From assembly GCF_030546645.1 (NCBI RefSeq), contig NZ_JAUOTO010000004.1:1-64000 (forward strand): a stretch of DNA of 64,000 nucleotides. The letters are read 5' to 3'. How positions within the stretch are numbered: the first letter of the stretch is position 1; every line of letters starts with the position of its first letter. A program made the translations under genes and the position numbers. This document shows, piece after piece, positions 1-7,887 of this stretch. Source of the stretch: Flavitalea plasmicola. Lineage in GTDB: Bacteria > Bacteroidota > Bacteroidia > Chitinophagales > Chitinophagaceae. The notes under the pieces were generated by a model, which was not told the DNA's origin, did no database searches, and saw only the letters and a list, made by a program, of their open reading frames with translations.

Positions 1-258
1 GACCGGTGGAAAGGAAAGGAAGGGTCGGAGGGAAAGAAAGAAGCGGTCAGTGAAGGAAAGAAGAGGCCGGTGGAAAGAAAAGGATGGGTCGGAAAGAAGG
101 GGCGGTGGAAAAGAAAGAAGCGGTCAGTGAAGGAAAGAAGAGGCCGGTGGAAAGAAAAGGAAGGGCCGGAGGGAGAAAAGGATGGGTCGGAGGGAGGAAA
201 GGATGGGCCGGTGGAAAGGAAAGGAAGGGTCGGAGGGACGGGACGGATGGGCAAGTAA
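1..258. repeat. Purine-rich imperfect tandem repeat
   Basis: Almost every base on the + strand is A or G. Units of about 20-22 bp repeat imperfectly, each made of an AAAGGA-like block followed by a GGGTCGGAGGG- or GGCCGGTGG-like block. A longer 44-base stretch beginning at 41 recurs exactly at 118, a 77-bp period. Short reading frames through it give only Lys/Arg/Gly/Glu-rich or Pro/Phe/Ser-rich low-complexity peptides, so I do not call a gene. It ends about 20 bp before pepP and continues past the left window edge. Confidence 0.8.
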
Positions 259-278
259 ATAGATCAACATAAAATCTT

Positions 279-1592
279 ATGAAGTATTTCGCGCAGCGGC
301 CGGAGCTTTTTACTGCCAACAGGGCCCGTTTTATCAAGGAGATGTTACCCGGCTCGATAGCTGTCTTTGTCAGCAATGATGAGATGCCTTCGAATGGGGA
401 TGCTCATTATCCTTTTCGTCAGAACAGCAATCTTTTCTGGTTGTCGGGCATCAGCCAGGAGGACAGCATGGTGATCTTTTTCCCTGACCATCCGGATGTG
501 CGCTACCGGGAAGTGTTGGTGTTGGTGCGTCCCAATGAAGTGAAGGAAAAATGGGATGGCAGGCGGCTGCGGGCGGATGAAGCCAGGGCGATATCGGGAA
601 TAAAGACCATTGTATGGCTGGATATGCTGGATACGCTGTTGCAGCAATGGGTACATCTGGCGGAGAACATCTATCTCAGCAGTAATGAGAATGATCGCAG
701 ATCGGGGCCTGCTTTGACGAGGGAGTACCGATTTATCATGGAGATGCAGGAGCGGTTCCCCCTGCACAGATATCTCCGGAGCGCCGTGATCATCAGGCAA
801 CTGCGGGCAGTGAAGACATCCATGGAGATCGGGCTGATGCAGACAGCCGTGGATATTACGCATACTGCTTTCGACCGTTTGCTGACCTTTATCCGGCCGG
901 GAGTGATGGAGTACGAGGTGGAGGCGGAAATCTACCATTCCTTTATTTCGCAAAAAAGTTCCGGTCCGGCATACAGTAGTATAGTCGCCTCCGGGGACCG
1001 GGCAAGGACCTTGCATTATATTACCAATGACCAGGAGTGTAAAGATGGGGAGCTGGTTTTAATGGATTTTGGCGCTGATTATTCCGGTTATAGCGCAGAT
1101 CTTACCCGTACGGTGCCGGTGAGCGGCAGGTTCACCAAAAGGCAGAAAGAGGTCTATAATGCCTGTTTGCATCTGCATCAATTTGCTAAAAGCTTGTTAA
1201 AGCCGGGATTGACTTTTTCCCATTACAATAAGAAAATAGGGGAGGAAGCGGGCAAGACCTTTGAGAAGATCGGATTGTTAACCAAGGCGGATATCAGGAA
1301 TCAGTCTCCTGAGCATCCGGCTTATTTCAAATATATGTATCATGGTATCTCGCATCACCTGGGGATCGATGTACACGATCTGGGACCGCGTGCAGGCGCT
1401 ATCGAGGAGGGGATGGTGCTAACAGTCGAGCCAGGTATCTACATAGAGGAGGAGCAGGTGGGGGTCAGGATCGAGAATGATGTTTGGATCACCAGGGGTG
1501 GGTGCAAGGACCTTATGGCCAAGGTCCCGATCACGGTGGAGGAGATCGAGGCGGCTATGAAAGGGAAGGCGAAGGAGGGGAGGAAAAGATAA
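279..1592 (+). CDS. pepP: Xaa-Pro aminopeptidase (M24B)
   Basis: Cytoplasmic metallopeptidase removing the N-terminal residue before proline. The 437-residue length fits aminopeptidase P. An N-terminal AMP_N-like domain covers roughly residues 1-170, followed by the pita-bread M24 domain. Metal ligands are visible: D263 and D274 in MDFGADYSGYSADLTRT, the histidine in HHLGIDVHD, the glutamate in TVEPGIYI and the final glutamate in VRIEND. ATG at 279 is the first start after the purine repeat and gives the usual N terminus. No signal peptide. It stands alone: the next gene begins 166 bp downstream. Confidence 0.95.
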   Translation: MKYFAQRPELFTANRARFIKEMLPGSIAVFVSNDEMPSNGDAHYPFRQNSNLFWLSGISQEDSMVIFFPDHPDVRYREVLVLVRPNEVKEKWDGRRLRADEARAISGIKTIVWLDMLDTLLQQWVHLAENIYLSSNENDRRSGPALTREYRFIMEMQERFPLHRYLRSAVIIRQLRAVKTSMEIGLMQTAVDITHTAFDRLLTFIRPGVMEYEVEAEIYHSFISQKSSGPAYSSIVASGDRARTLHYITNDQECKDGELVLMDFGADYSGYSADLTRTVPVSGRFTKRQKEVYNACLHLHQFAKSLLKPGLTFSHYNKKIGEEAGKTFEKIGLLTKADIRNQSPEHPAYFKYMYHGISHHLGIDVHDLGPRAGAIEEGMVLTVEPGIYIEEEQVGVRIENDVWITRGGCKDLMAKVPITVEEIEAAMKGKAKEGRKR

Positions 1593-1620
1593 CGGGGGGT
1601 GTATAGAAGATGGCAGTAAT

Positions 1621-1758
1621 GAAATAAAGTATTAATTTTCAGCCGGCAAAGATGAAATGAATGAGATCGAAGATCCCATTCGTCCAATAAAAAAGACATC
1701 AATTTTCGAATGAAATCGCAGATTCCATCTGGCAATAAAAAAAGACTTTGATATTCAG
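1621..1758 (+). repeat. Imperfect repeats upstream of pssA
   Basis: The pepP-pssA gap holds three related stretches, each containing an AATAAA(n)-type A-run, then an ATTTTC or ATATTC block, then ATGAAA (at 1652, 1710 and 1759). The third ATGAAA is the pssA start. Similarity is partial and spacing uneven (58 and 49 bp). This could be decayed duplication of a leader, or chance similarity in AT-rich DNA. Confidence 0.35.
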
Positions 1759-2517
1759 ATGAAAAATATACCTAACCTGTTCACCTTATTGAATTTGTTC
1801 TTCGGATGCATAGCGGTGATCTTTACGTTGCAGAATGGCATAGCTATCATGTATTATGCGGATGGTGCGCAGTACATAGGTATACCGGAACGGATGGGGG
1901 TGGCTTCTTTATTTATCGGCCTGGCTGGTCTGGTGGATTTCCTGGACGGACTGGTGGCCAGGATCTTCAAGGCCACTTCTCCGATGGGCAAGCAGCTGGA
2001 TTCCCTTGCTGACGTGGTGAGCTTTGGGGTTGCGCCGGGCATGATCCTTTATCAATTTCTCCGAATGAGCTTTGCCAGGCAGGAGAATGGATTGGATATT
2101 TCTCCCATTTGGTTCCTTCCGGCGTTGTTGTTTCCCTGTGCGGCTGCGTTCAGATTGGCCAAGTTCAATATTGACGAGACCCAACGGTATGGATTCAAGG
2201 GGGTGCCTACTCCCGCGGCGGGTATATTGGTGGCGAGCATTCCTCTCATTTACTGGTATTCGACCAATGACACGATAACTGCGCTTTTACTGAATAAATG
2301 GCTCCTTTACGGCGTGATCCTGGTGATGGCCTGGCTAATGACCAGCAATTTGCCCATCATGGCCCTGAAGTTTTCGGATTATACGATAAAGGGCAATCTT
2401 CCCAAGCTGATCCTGCTGGTGGTGGCGGTCCTTTCTGCCATCTTTTTGAAATGGCTTGCTGTGCCAGTGGTGTTCATTTTCTACATTATCGTATCTTTGC
2501 TGTCTGAAAAAAAATAA
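1759..2517 (+). CDS. pssA: CDP-diacylglycerol-serine O-phosphatidyltransferase
   Basis: Integral membrane enzyme that transfers phosphatidyl from CDP-diacylglycerol to L-serine, giving phosphatidylserine, the precursor of phosphatidylethanolamine. The CDP-alcohol phosphotransferase signature DG(x)2AR(x)8G(x)3D(x)3D is intact, reading DGLVAR, then G of SPMGKQLDSLAD, with both catalytic aspartates. The 252 residues contain several hydrophobic segments, and the N terminus (NIPNLFTLLNLFFG) is typical of the PssA branch. Five bases separate its stop from purS, so the two are probably cotranscribed. Confidence 0.95.
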   Translation: MKNIPNLFTLLNLFFGCIAVIFTLQNGIAIMYYADGAQYIGIPERMGVASLFIGLAGLVDFLDGLVARIFKATSPMGKQLDSLADVVSFGVAPGMILYQFLRMSFARQENGLDISPIWFLPALLFPCAAAFRLAKFNIDETQRYGFKGVPTPAAGILVASIPLIYWYSTNDTITALLLNKWLLYGVILVMAWLMTSNLPIMALKFSDYTIKGNLPKLILLVVAVLSAIFLKWLAVPVVFIFYIIVSLLSEKK

Positions 2518-2522
2518 TATAT

Positions 2523-2768
2523 ATGACATTTTCTGTTCAGGTGAAGGTTATGCCGCTTAAGGAGTTATTGGATCCGCAAGGAAAGGCGGTGATGAGTGGT
2601 CTGCAAAGCCTGGGGATCAGGAGTGTCAGCGACGTACGTATCGGCAAGAGCATTGCGCTGCAGGTGGAGGCCGGTTCAGCCGATGAGGCCCGGCAGATTG
2701 CCGAAGAGGCGGGTAAAAAACTGCTGGCCAATCCCGTCATGGAATACTTCGAGATAGCTGTAAACTAA
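2523..2768 (+). CDS. purS: Phosphoribosylformylglycinamidine synthase subunit PurS
   Basis: Small (81 residues) structural subunit of the three-part FGAM synthase PurLQS, fourth step of purine synthesis. The pattern matches PurS: a beta strand (FSVQVKVMPL), the segment DPQGKAVMSGLQSLG, VSDVRIGKSIALQVEA, and a C-terminal strand after MEYFEI. Neither PurL nor PurQ is in the window. It sits tightly between pssA (5 bp) and rsmI (8 bp). Confidence 0.92.
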   Translation: MTFSVQVKVMPLKELLDPQGKAVMSGLQSLGIRSVSDVRIGKSIALQVEAGSADEARQIAEEAGKKLLANPVMEYFEIAVN

Positions 2769-2776
2769 TACCGGCA

Positions 2777-3568
2777 TTGCTTTATATTGTTCCTTCTCCC
2801 ATCGGTAATCTGCAGGATATCACGTTGAGGGCGCTTGAGGTGTTGAAGAAAGCGGACCTTATCCTGGCGGAAGATACCCGGAATTCTTCCCGGCTGCTGA
2901 ATCATTACCAGATCATCAAGCCATTATCTCCTTATCACCAGCACAATGAGCATAAGATACTGCATCACCTAGTGGACCAGCTGCTGCAGGGTAAGACCAT
3001 GGCCCTGATAACGGATGCCGGCACGCCAGGCGTGTCCGATCCGGCTTTTTTGCTGGTGCGGGAATGCATCAAGACCGGGGTGAAGGTGGAATGTCTTCCC
3101 GGGGCGACTGCTTTTGTGCCGGCGCTGGTAAACAGCGGTTTGCCGATGCAGCGGTTTAGCTTCGAGGGGTTTCTTCCTATCAAAAAGGGGCGGCAGACCA
3201 TGCTGAAGCAGCTGGCCCAGGAGGAGCGTACGCTGGTATTTTATGAAAGTCCTATGAGATTGGTGAAGACATTGGAAGATTTTATTGTTTATTTTGGGGA
3301 GGATAGGGAGTGTTGTGTCAGCCGCGAGCTGACCAAAATATACGAGGAGAATATGCGGGGCAGTCTCAGGGAGGTGTGTGAACATTTCCGTGGGAAGGGT
3401 GTAAAGGGAGAGATCGTCATTACGGTGGCGGGATCCAGGAAGGCTGCAAGCGGCAGGCGGCATGCTGCAAGCGACGGGGAGCCTGCTGCAAGCGACAAGC
3501 TGCAAGCTGCAATTGGGGAAAGGGAGGAGGTGGAAGATCCGGAGGATGGGGAAGATGAAATAGGATAG
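2777..3568 (+). CDS. rsmI: 16S rRNA (cytidine-1402-2'-O)-methyltransferase, repeat-derived tail
   Basis: SAM-dependent tetrapyrrole-methylase-fold enzyme that 2'-O-methylates C1402 of 16S rRNA. Hallmarks are YIVPSPIGNLQDITLRAL at the N terminus, LAEDTRNSSRLL, ITDAGTPGVSDPA and LPGATAFVPALVNSGLP. The start appears to be TTG at 2777: it gives the family N terminus MLYIVPSPIG and no ATG is placed to do so. The core ends near residue 222 (GEIVITVAG). About 41 extra residues follow, with a seven-residue periodicity (AASGRRH, AASDGEP, AASDKLQ). They are encoded by the heptanucleotide repeat at 3440-3514 and then an acidic end. The tail is probably non-catalytic. Confidence 0.93.
   Translation: MLYIVPSPIGNLQDITLRALEVLKKADLILAEDTRNSSRLLNHYQIIKPLSPYHQHNEHKILHHLVDQLLQGKTMALITDAGTPGVSDPAFLLVRECIKTGVKVECLPGATAFVPALVNSGLPMQRFSFEGFLPIKKGRQTMLKQLAQEERTLVFYESPMRLVKTLEDFIVYFGEDRECCVSRELTKIYEENMRGSLREVCEHFRGKGVKGEIVITVAGSRKAASGRRHAASDGEPAASDKLQAAIGEREEVEDPEDGEDEIG
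3440..3514 (+). repeat. Heptanucleotide repeat inside the 3' end of rsmI
   Basis: About ten degenerate copies of a 7-bp unit close to AAGCTGC / AAGCGAC lie in a row. The same unit fills intergenic spaces at 12.6, 15.3, 16.6, 52.0 and 53.5 kb. Here it is in frame with rsmI; because 3 x 7 bp makes 7 codons, the protein shows a 7-residue repeat. Confidence 0.85.
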
Positions 3569-3747
3569 GAAGAATCCGGGAAAGGGAAGGTGAGAGGTTA
3601 GGAGGATCGTAGCCGACAGGGAGTGAAATGCTGCGGGAAGAAGAGATAAGATGGCGGATGGTTGTGCGGCGGACAGGTGAAAAGCTCAAGGAAGGAATGG
3701 ATTTTGTAGAAAGGAACTCAGTTAATTACCTTAAAATAAATGTTTTT

Positions 3748-4200
3748 ATGCAAAAGCTAGTATTATCCCTTTGTTTTATCTGCGGTCTCTTTTTTATAGC
3801 TTCCACATCCAATGCGCAGTTTAGAAAGATCCCGGGCGTGGTAACGGATTCATTCAAGGAGAAGTATCCCAATGCCAAAACTGTTTCCTGGAAAGATAAT
3901 GTAACTGCATTCACTGCCAGCTTTACCATGGACGGCGATCAATACCAGGCCAAATATAACAGCAAGGGGGAATGGCAGCAGACGGAAAAAAAGATCAAGC
4001 AGGAAGCTATTCCGGCATCTGTCAAGGACGGCCTTTCAAAAAGCAAGTATGCGGACTGGAAGATTGGAAACGTAACAGAGCGTTATCTGCCGGGTGACAA
4101 AGTGGAATACATCATTGGTGTGTCCAACGGCACGCTTTCCAAGCGGGTACTAACCTTCAACAGTGACGGGCAACTGCAGAAGGACGGCATCACTTTATAG
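3748..4200 (+). CDS. Secreted PepSY-like (BLIP-like) domain protein
   Basis: A 150-residue exported protein of unknown role. The ATG at 3748 is chosen because it gives a clean signal peptide (MQKLVLSLCFICGLFFIAST, cleavage near SNA-QF). The frame is open further upstream but adds a non-hydrophobic extension. The mature part resembles the PepSY-like/beta-lactamase-inhibitor-like fold common in Bacteroidota. It has two related halves, each with a strand-rich stretch ending in a Tyr/Gly/Lys motif (FKEKYPNAKTVSW and LSKSKYADWKIGNV). Substrate and partner are unknown. Confidence 0.75.
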   Translation: MQKLVLSLCFICGLFFIASTSNAQFRKIPGVVTDSFKEKYPNAKTVSWKDNVTAFTASFTMDGDQYQAKYNSKGEWQQTEKKIKQEAIPASVKDGLSKSKYADWKIGNVTERYLPGDKVEYIIGVSNGTLSKRVLTFNSDGQLQKDGITL

Positions 4201-4260
4201 TGTGCTGATGATCGGAGGACCCTATATCAAAACGGGATCACGGTCCCGGAACAATTCAAC

Positions 4261-6198
4261 ATGAACATGAGAACAATTCTTCTGACATGGGCAGCATTGT
4301 CCCTCCCGCACCTTTACGTTCAGGCACAACCGGACCGGTGGCAGCAGCGTGTGAAGTATACCATGGACGTCAATCTGGATGTCTCTACCAACCGGATGAC
4401 GGGGAAACAGTCACTGGCTTACACCAATAACTCTCCGGATACGCTGCGCAAGGTGTTCTATCACCTCTATTGGAATGCTTTTCAGCCGGGCAGTATGATG
4501 GATACGCGCAGCCAGGAACTGGGCAAGATCACTTACGGCAGGAGGGGGCATGAGCAGCAGGATTGGGATTCGCGTGTAAAGGACCGTATCGCACATCTTA
4601 AGCCGGATGAGATCGGGTATCAGAAAGTGCTGTCGCTGACGATGAATGGCGTTGTCCAGCCTTTTAAAGTAGATGAGACCATCCTGGAGGTGACGCTGAC
4701 CCGTCCCTTGTTGCCTAAGACGACAGTAGTCTTTGACATGCAATTCGAGGCGCAGGTGCCGTTGCAGGTGCGCCGGAGCGGGAGGGATAACCCGGAGACG
4801 GGCGTGAGATATTCCATGAGCCAGTGGTATCCGAAGATGTGCGAATACGATTATGAGGGATGGCATCCTACTCCTTATGTGGCCCGGGAATTTTATGGGG
4901 TATGGGGTGATTATGACGTAAAGATCAGCCTTGATAAAAGCTATATCATTGGCGGTACGGGGTATCTTCAAAATGCCGCCCAGGTGGGTTATGGATATGA
5001 GGGTGCCGGCGTAAAGGTTATGCGTCCTAATGGGGATAAGCTGGTCTGGCATTTTATAGCGCCCAATGTCCATGATTTTATGTGGGCTGCCGACCCCCAG
5101 TACCATCACCTGGTGCGTAAAACGGCCAGCGGACTTTTCATCCATGTACTGTACAAGAATAAGAACAACGACCCAAAACAGGATACGTTGTGGAATACGT
5201 TGGCGGATGGGGCGGTGATGGTATTACCTTATATAGAAAAGACATTTGGAGCCTATCCATACAAACAGTATTCCTTTGTGCATGGCGGGGATGGGGGCAT
5301 GGAATATCCCATGAGCACGCTGATCAAAAGTCCCAGCCTGGGTACTGCCTTTCACGAGTGGATGCATAGCTGGTACCAGGGAATGCTGGGCACCAATGAA
5401 TCTTTGTATCCCTGGATGGACGAAGGTTTTACCACGTATGCCGAAGGAAGGGTCTCCGGCTGGTACTATGAGCAGCAGCTGGCGCTTCATCCCGATAATC
5501 AGGGGCTGAAGGACATGGTGGCCAAGCGGCATGCAGCGTTGCCTGTCGACCAGGGTCCATCCTATGATTCGTATTTCGACCTGGAGCGGAGCGGTTACCA
5601 GGAACCGCTGACCACCCATGCGGACCATTACAACACCAATCTTGCCTATGGCATTGCCAGCTACTCCATGGGGGCTATGTTCCTGGAACAGCTGGGATAT
5701 ATCGTGAGTGATTCGGTGCGGGACAGGATCTTGCTGGAATACTACCGCGAGTGGCGTTTTAAGCATCCGAACGCCAGTGACTTCATGCGGGTGGCGGAAA
5801 AGGTCAGCGGACTCCAGCTGGACTGGTATAAGGAGTACTGGATCAGCTCTGTCAAAACCATCGACTATGGCATTGACAGCTTATGGGAGGAAAATGGGAA
5901 GTCAAAGATAAGGCTGCGTATGATCGGCGGGATACCTATGCCTATCGACGTGGTGATGACGTATAAGGATGGCAGTAAGGAAATGGCCTATATCCCGCAG
6001 TATTCCATGTTTGGGGGTAAGCCGCTGGAGGACCATACCATTCCCACTACGCGAAACGAGCCCTGGAAATGGACCAGTCCTACTTACACGTTTGAGGTGA
6101 GCCGTCGTCTGCTGGATCTCAGGGTCATCGAGATCGATCCTTCTCAGCGAATGGCGGACATTGAGCGAAAGAATAATAAGCTGGAGTTGAAGTGGTAG
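4261..6198 (+). CDS. M1 family zinc metallopeptidase, exported
   Basis: Predicted periplasmic or secreted gluzincin aminopeptidase of 645 residues. A signal peptide (ILLTWAALSLPHLYVQA) starts it, followed by an N-terminal beta-rich M1 domain. The substrate-binding motif reads GGDGGMEYP in place of the usual GAMEN. The zinc site is perfect: H365-E366-W-M-H369 with the third ligand E388 in WMDEGFTTYAE, the HExxH-x18-E spacing. The C-terminal part is beta-rich and has no recognised anchor. An ATG at 4267 is an equally possible start. A strong hairpin follows the stop. The natural substrate cannot be read from the sequence. Confidence 0.9.
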   Translation: MNMRTILLTWAALSLPHLYVQAQPDRWQQRVKYTMDVNLDVSTNRMTGKQSLAYTNNSPDTLRKVFYHLYWNAFQPGSMMDTRSQELGKITYGRRGHEQQDWDSRVKDRIAHLKPDEIGYQKVLSLTMNGVVQPFKVDETILEVTLTRPLLPKTTVVFDMQFEAQVPLQVRRSGRDNPETGVRYSMSQWYPKMCEYDYEGWHPTPYVAREFYGVWGDYDVKISLDKSYIIGGTGYLQNAAQVGYGYEGAGVKVMRPNGDKLVWHFIAPNVHDFMWAADPQYHHLVRKTASGLFIHVLYKNKNNDPKQDTLWNTLADGAVMVLPYIEKTFGAYPYKQYSFVHGGDGGMEYPMSTLIKSPSLGTAFHEWMHSWYQGMLGTNESLYPWMDEGFTTYAEGRVSGWYYEQQLALHPDNQGLKDMVAKRHAALPVDQGPSYDSYFDLERSGYQEPLTTHADHYNTNLAYGIASYSMGAMFLEQLGYIVSDSVRDRILLEYYREWRFKHPNASDFMRVAEKVSGLQLDWYKEYWISSVKTIDYGIDSLWEENGKSKIRLRMIGGIPMPIDVVMTYKDGSKEMAYIPQYSMFGGKPLEDHTIPTTRNEPWKWTSPTYTFEVSRRLLDLRVIEIDPSQRMADIERKNNKLELKW

Positions 6199-6222
6199 CT
6201 GCGGCTACCTAGTAGATATTGA

Positions 6223-6251
6223 TAAAGGGGTACACTTAGTGTGCCCCTTTA
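6223..6251 (+). terminator. Hairpin terminator after M1 peptidase
   Basis: A 13-bp stem (one G-T pair) with a 3-base loop: TAAAGGGGTACAC pairs with GTGTGCCCCTTTA, followed by a T-rich stretch. It lies 25 bp after the M1 stop codon. Confidence 0.75.
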
Positions 6252-6339
6252 TCTTATTGTTAAGTATGACGATCTGCGATCGCCGGATGGAAAAAAAATT
6301 AAGTTTTCTCTGTATTGTTGTGCGCATACACCGGACTGG

Positions 6340-6612
6340 CTCGTCACCCAGCTACGGACCCGTGCCGGTGCGCCGGCGGCTGCGGGCATTGATCCGGACG
6401 GGCTGCTGGACGAGCGTCTCCGGGAGCTTTCGTGGGCGGGCTGGCGCCGTAACGATCTGATAAGATTTGGCAAATTCGAAATAGACTATCCGTTGCCAAA
6501 TGACGTTCTTACTATGAGCAAGGATGTTACCAGGAGGTTGTTCCCTATTCCGATCATGGAGATACGATTGAATACGAACCTGGTACAGAATGAGGGGTAT
6601 CCCAAAAATTAA
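6340..6612 (+). pseudogene. Truncated SusD/RagB C-terminal fragment
   Basis: About 90 codons match only the extreme C terminus of SusD/RagB nutrient-binding lipoproteins. The order of signatures is that of the family: LRTRAGAP (helix before the loop), LLDERLRELSWAGWRRNDLIRFGKF (normally DERxRELxWEGhRRxDLIRFGKF), then RRLFPIPIMEIRLNTNL and QNEGY just before the stop. The lipoprotein signal, TPR region and about 400 N-terminal residues are absent, and no SusC neighbour is present. The frame is open back to an ATG at 6241, but residues before ~6340 do not look like SusD. Best read as a deletion remnant. Confidence 0.75.
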
Positions 6613-6632
6613 GGATGTTTTAAAAGATATAC

Positions 6633-7703
6633 ATGATGAAAACATTTTTAGGTATCGCTTTACTGGGGATGTTGCCCCTTTTCGACAAGGATCTTCCGGA
6701 GGATCTGCGGATCAACAGGATCCAGGTCATTGGCAGTCACAACAGTTACAAGAAGGCAATCGATCCTGTCCTGTTCAGAATGTTCCAGCAGCGGGATTCT
6801 GTCTCAGCCAGCAAGATCGATTATGAACATATTCCCCTGACGGAGCAGCTGGACATGGGTTTGCTGAACCTGGAGATCGATTGCTATGCGGACGAGCGGG
6901 GGGGCAGATACGCTCACCCGAAGGGGTTGGAATGGGTGAAGGGGCAGGCGCCTTATGATCCGGATGGGGTGATGAAGGAGCCGGGCTTTAAGATCCTGCA
7001 TATACCTGACCTGGATTTTCGCAGCGATGTATTGACGTTGAAGAAGTGTTTGTCGGAGCTGAGGGAATGGTCCGACAGGCACAGGGATCATTATCCTGTT
7101 TTTATTACGCTGGAGGCCAAGGACGGCGCCAGCCGGAAGGAGCTGACGGAGCCGGAGCCTTTTACGCCTGCATTGTTCGATGAGCTGGATAAGGCGCTGG
7201 AAGAGGGGTTGGGTAAGGAGCATTTGATCACGCCGGATATGGTACGCGGGCATTATGCGACCCTGGAGAACGCTGTCTTAAGCGGCAACTGGCCCAGCCT
7301 GAGGGCTGCGAGGGGAAAGTTCCTGTTTATCCTGGACGACCATGACAGGAAGCGGGACATGTATATAGCGGGACATCCTTCTTTGAAGGGGCGCATATTA
7401 TTTGTCAATGGGGAGCCGGGGATGCCCGAGGCTGCCACGATGATCCGGAATAATCCCACTCAGCCGGAGATAAAGGACCTGGTGGAGAAGGGGTATATTG
7501 TCCGGACGAGGGCTGATTCGGACACGAAGGAGGCGCGGATGAACGATAAAACGGATTTTATGGCGGCTTGCGCTTCGGGGGCGCAGATCATAACGACAGA
7601 TTATTACCAGAAGAGCACGCATTTCAAGTCTGAGTATGTGGTGAGATTTGAAGGGGGGAATAAATATGTGCGAATGGACCCGGTGTTTGAGAAGGGCAGG
7701 TGA
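6633..7703 (+). CDS. PI-PLC-like (calcium-dependent phosphoinositide PLC family) secreted protein
   Basis: A 356-residue putative phosphodiesterase of the PI-PLC TIM-barrel superfamily (PI-PLC-C1-like group). A short hydrophobic N terminus (KTFLGIALLGMLPLF) suggests export. The first catalytic region reads VIGSHNSYK, with the conserved histidine, followed by LTEQLDMGLLNLEIDCYAD carrying the acidic residues expected for metal or substrate binding. Later motifs are PVFITLEAKDG and FLFILDDHD. An ending motif IITTDYYQK is typical of GDPD/PLC folds. Actual substrate unknown. It starts 20 bp after the SusD fragment and ends before a bidirectional hairpin. Confidence 0.8.
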   Translation: MMKTFLGIALLGMLPLFDKDLPEDLRINRIQVIGSHNSYKKAIDPVLFRMFQQRDSVSASKIDYEHIPLTEQLDMGLLNLEIDCYADERGGRYAHPKGLEWVKGQAPYDPDGVMKEPGFKILHIPDLDFRSDVLTLKKCLSELREWSDRHRDHYPVFITLEAKDGASRKELTEPEPFTPALFDELDKALEEGLGKEHLITPDMVRGHYATLENAVLSGNWPSLRAARGKFLFILDDHDRKRDMYIAGHPSLKGRILFVNGEPGMPEAATMIRNNPTQPEIKDLVEKGYIVRTRADSDTKEARMNDKTDFMAACASGAQIITTDYYQKSTHFKSEYVVRFEGGNKYVRMDPVFEKGR

Positions 7704-7725
7704 AAGTTCTATTAAAACCATAATA

Positions 7726-7754
7726 AAAGGGTGAGATCTGATTTCTCACCCTTT
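7726..7754. terminator. Hairpin terminator after PI-PLC-like gene
   Basis: An 11-bp perfect stem, AAAGGGTGAGA with TCTCACCCTTT, and a 7-base loop, 22 bp after the stop codon. A-rich DNA precedes and a partly T-rich stretch follows, so it could serve either strand. Confidence 0.6.
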
Positions 7755-7853
7755 GTGCCTGATATAGGTTAGATAAGGTAAAATGACTAACGCATTTGAT
7801 TCTCTGAGCAGCCCCCGAGGGGTAAAGGTAATAACCCCCAGAGGGCAAAACAA

Positions 7854-7868
7854 TACCACTTTATGGTA
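7854..7868. promoter_or_regulatory. Palindrome TACCA-N5-TGGTA (downstream copy)
   Basis: TACCACTTTATGGTA followed by GTTTT lies 20 bp beyond the stop codon of the response-regulator gene. A near-identical site lies just upstream of that gene's start (8570-8584). This is a candidate binding site for a dimeric regulator. Confidence 0.45.
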
Positions 7869-7887
7869 GTTTTAAGTTCGTTGGGCC

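Noticed and set aside
70-272. Overlapping + strand frames through the purine repeat and a - strand frame of low-complexity protein (47-376)
   Set aside because: Composition follows the DNA repeat in every frame, and no known protein features appear; the - strand frame overlaps the 5' end of pepP.
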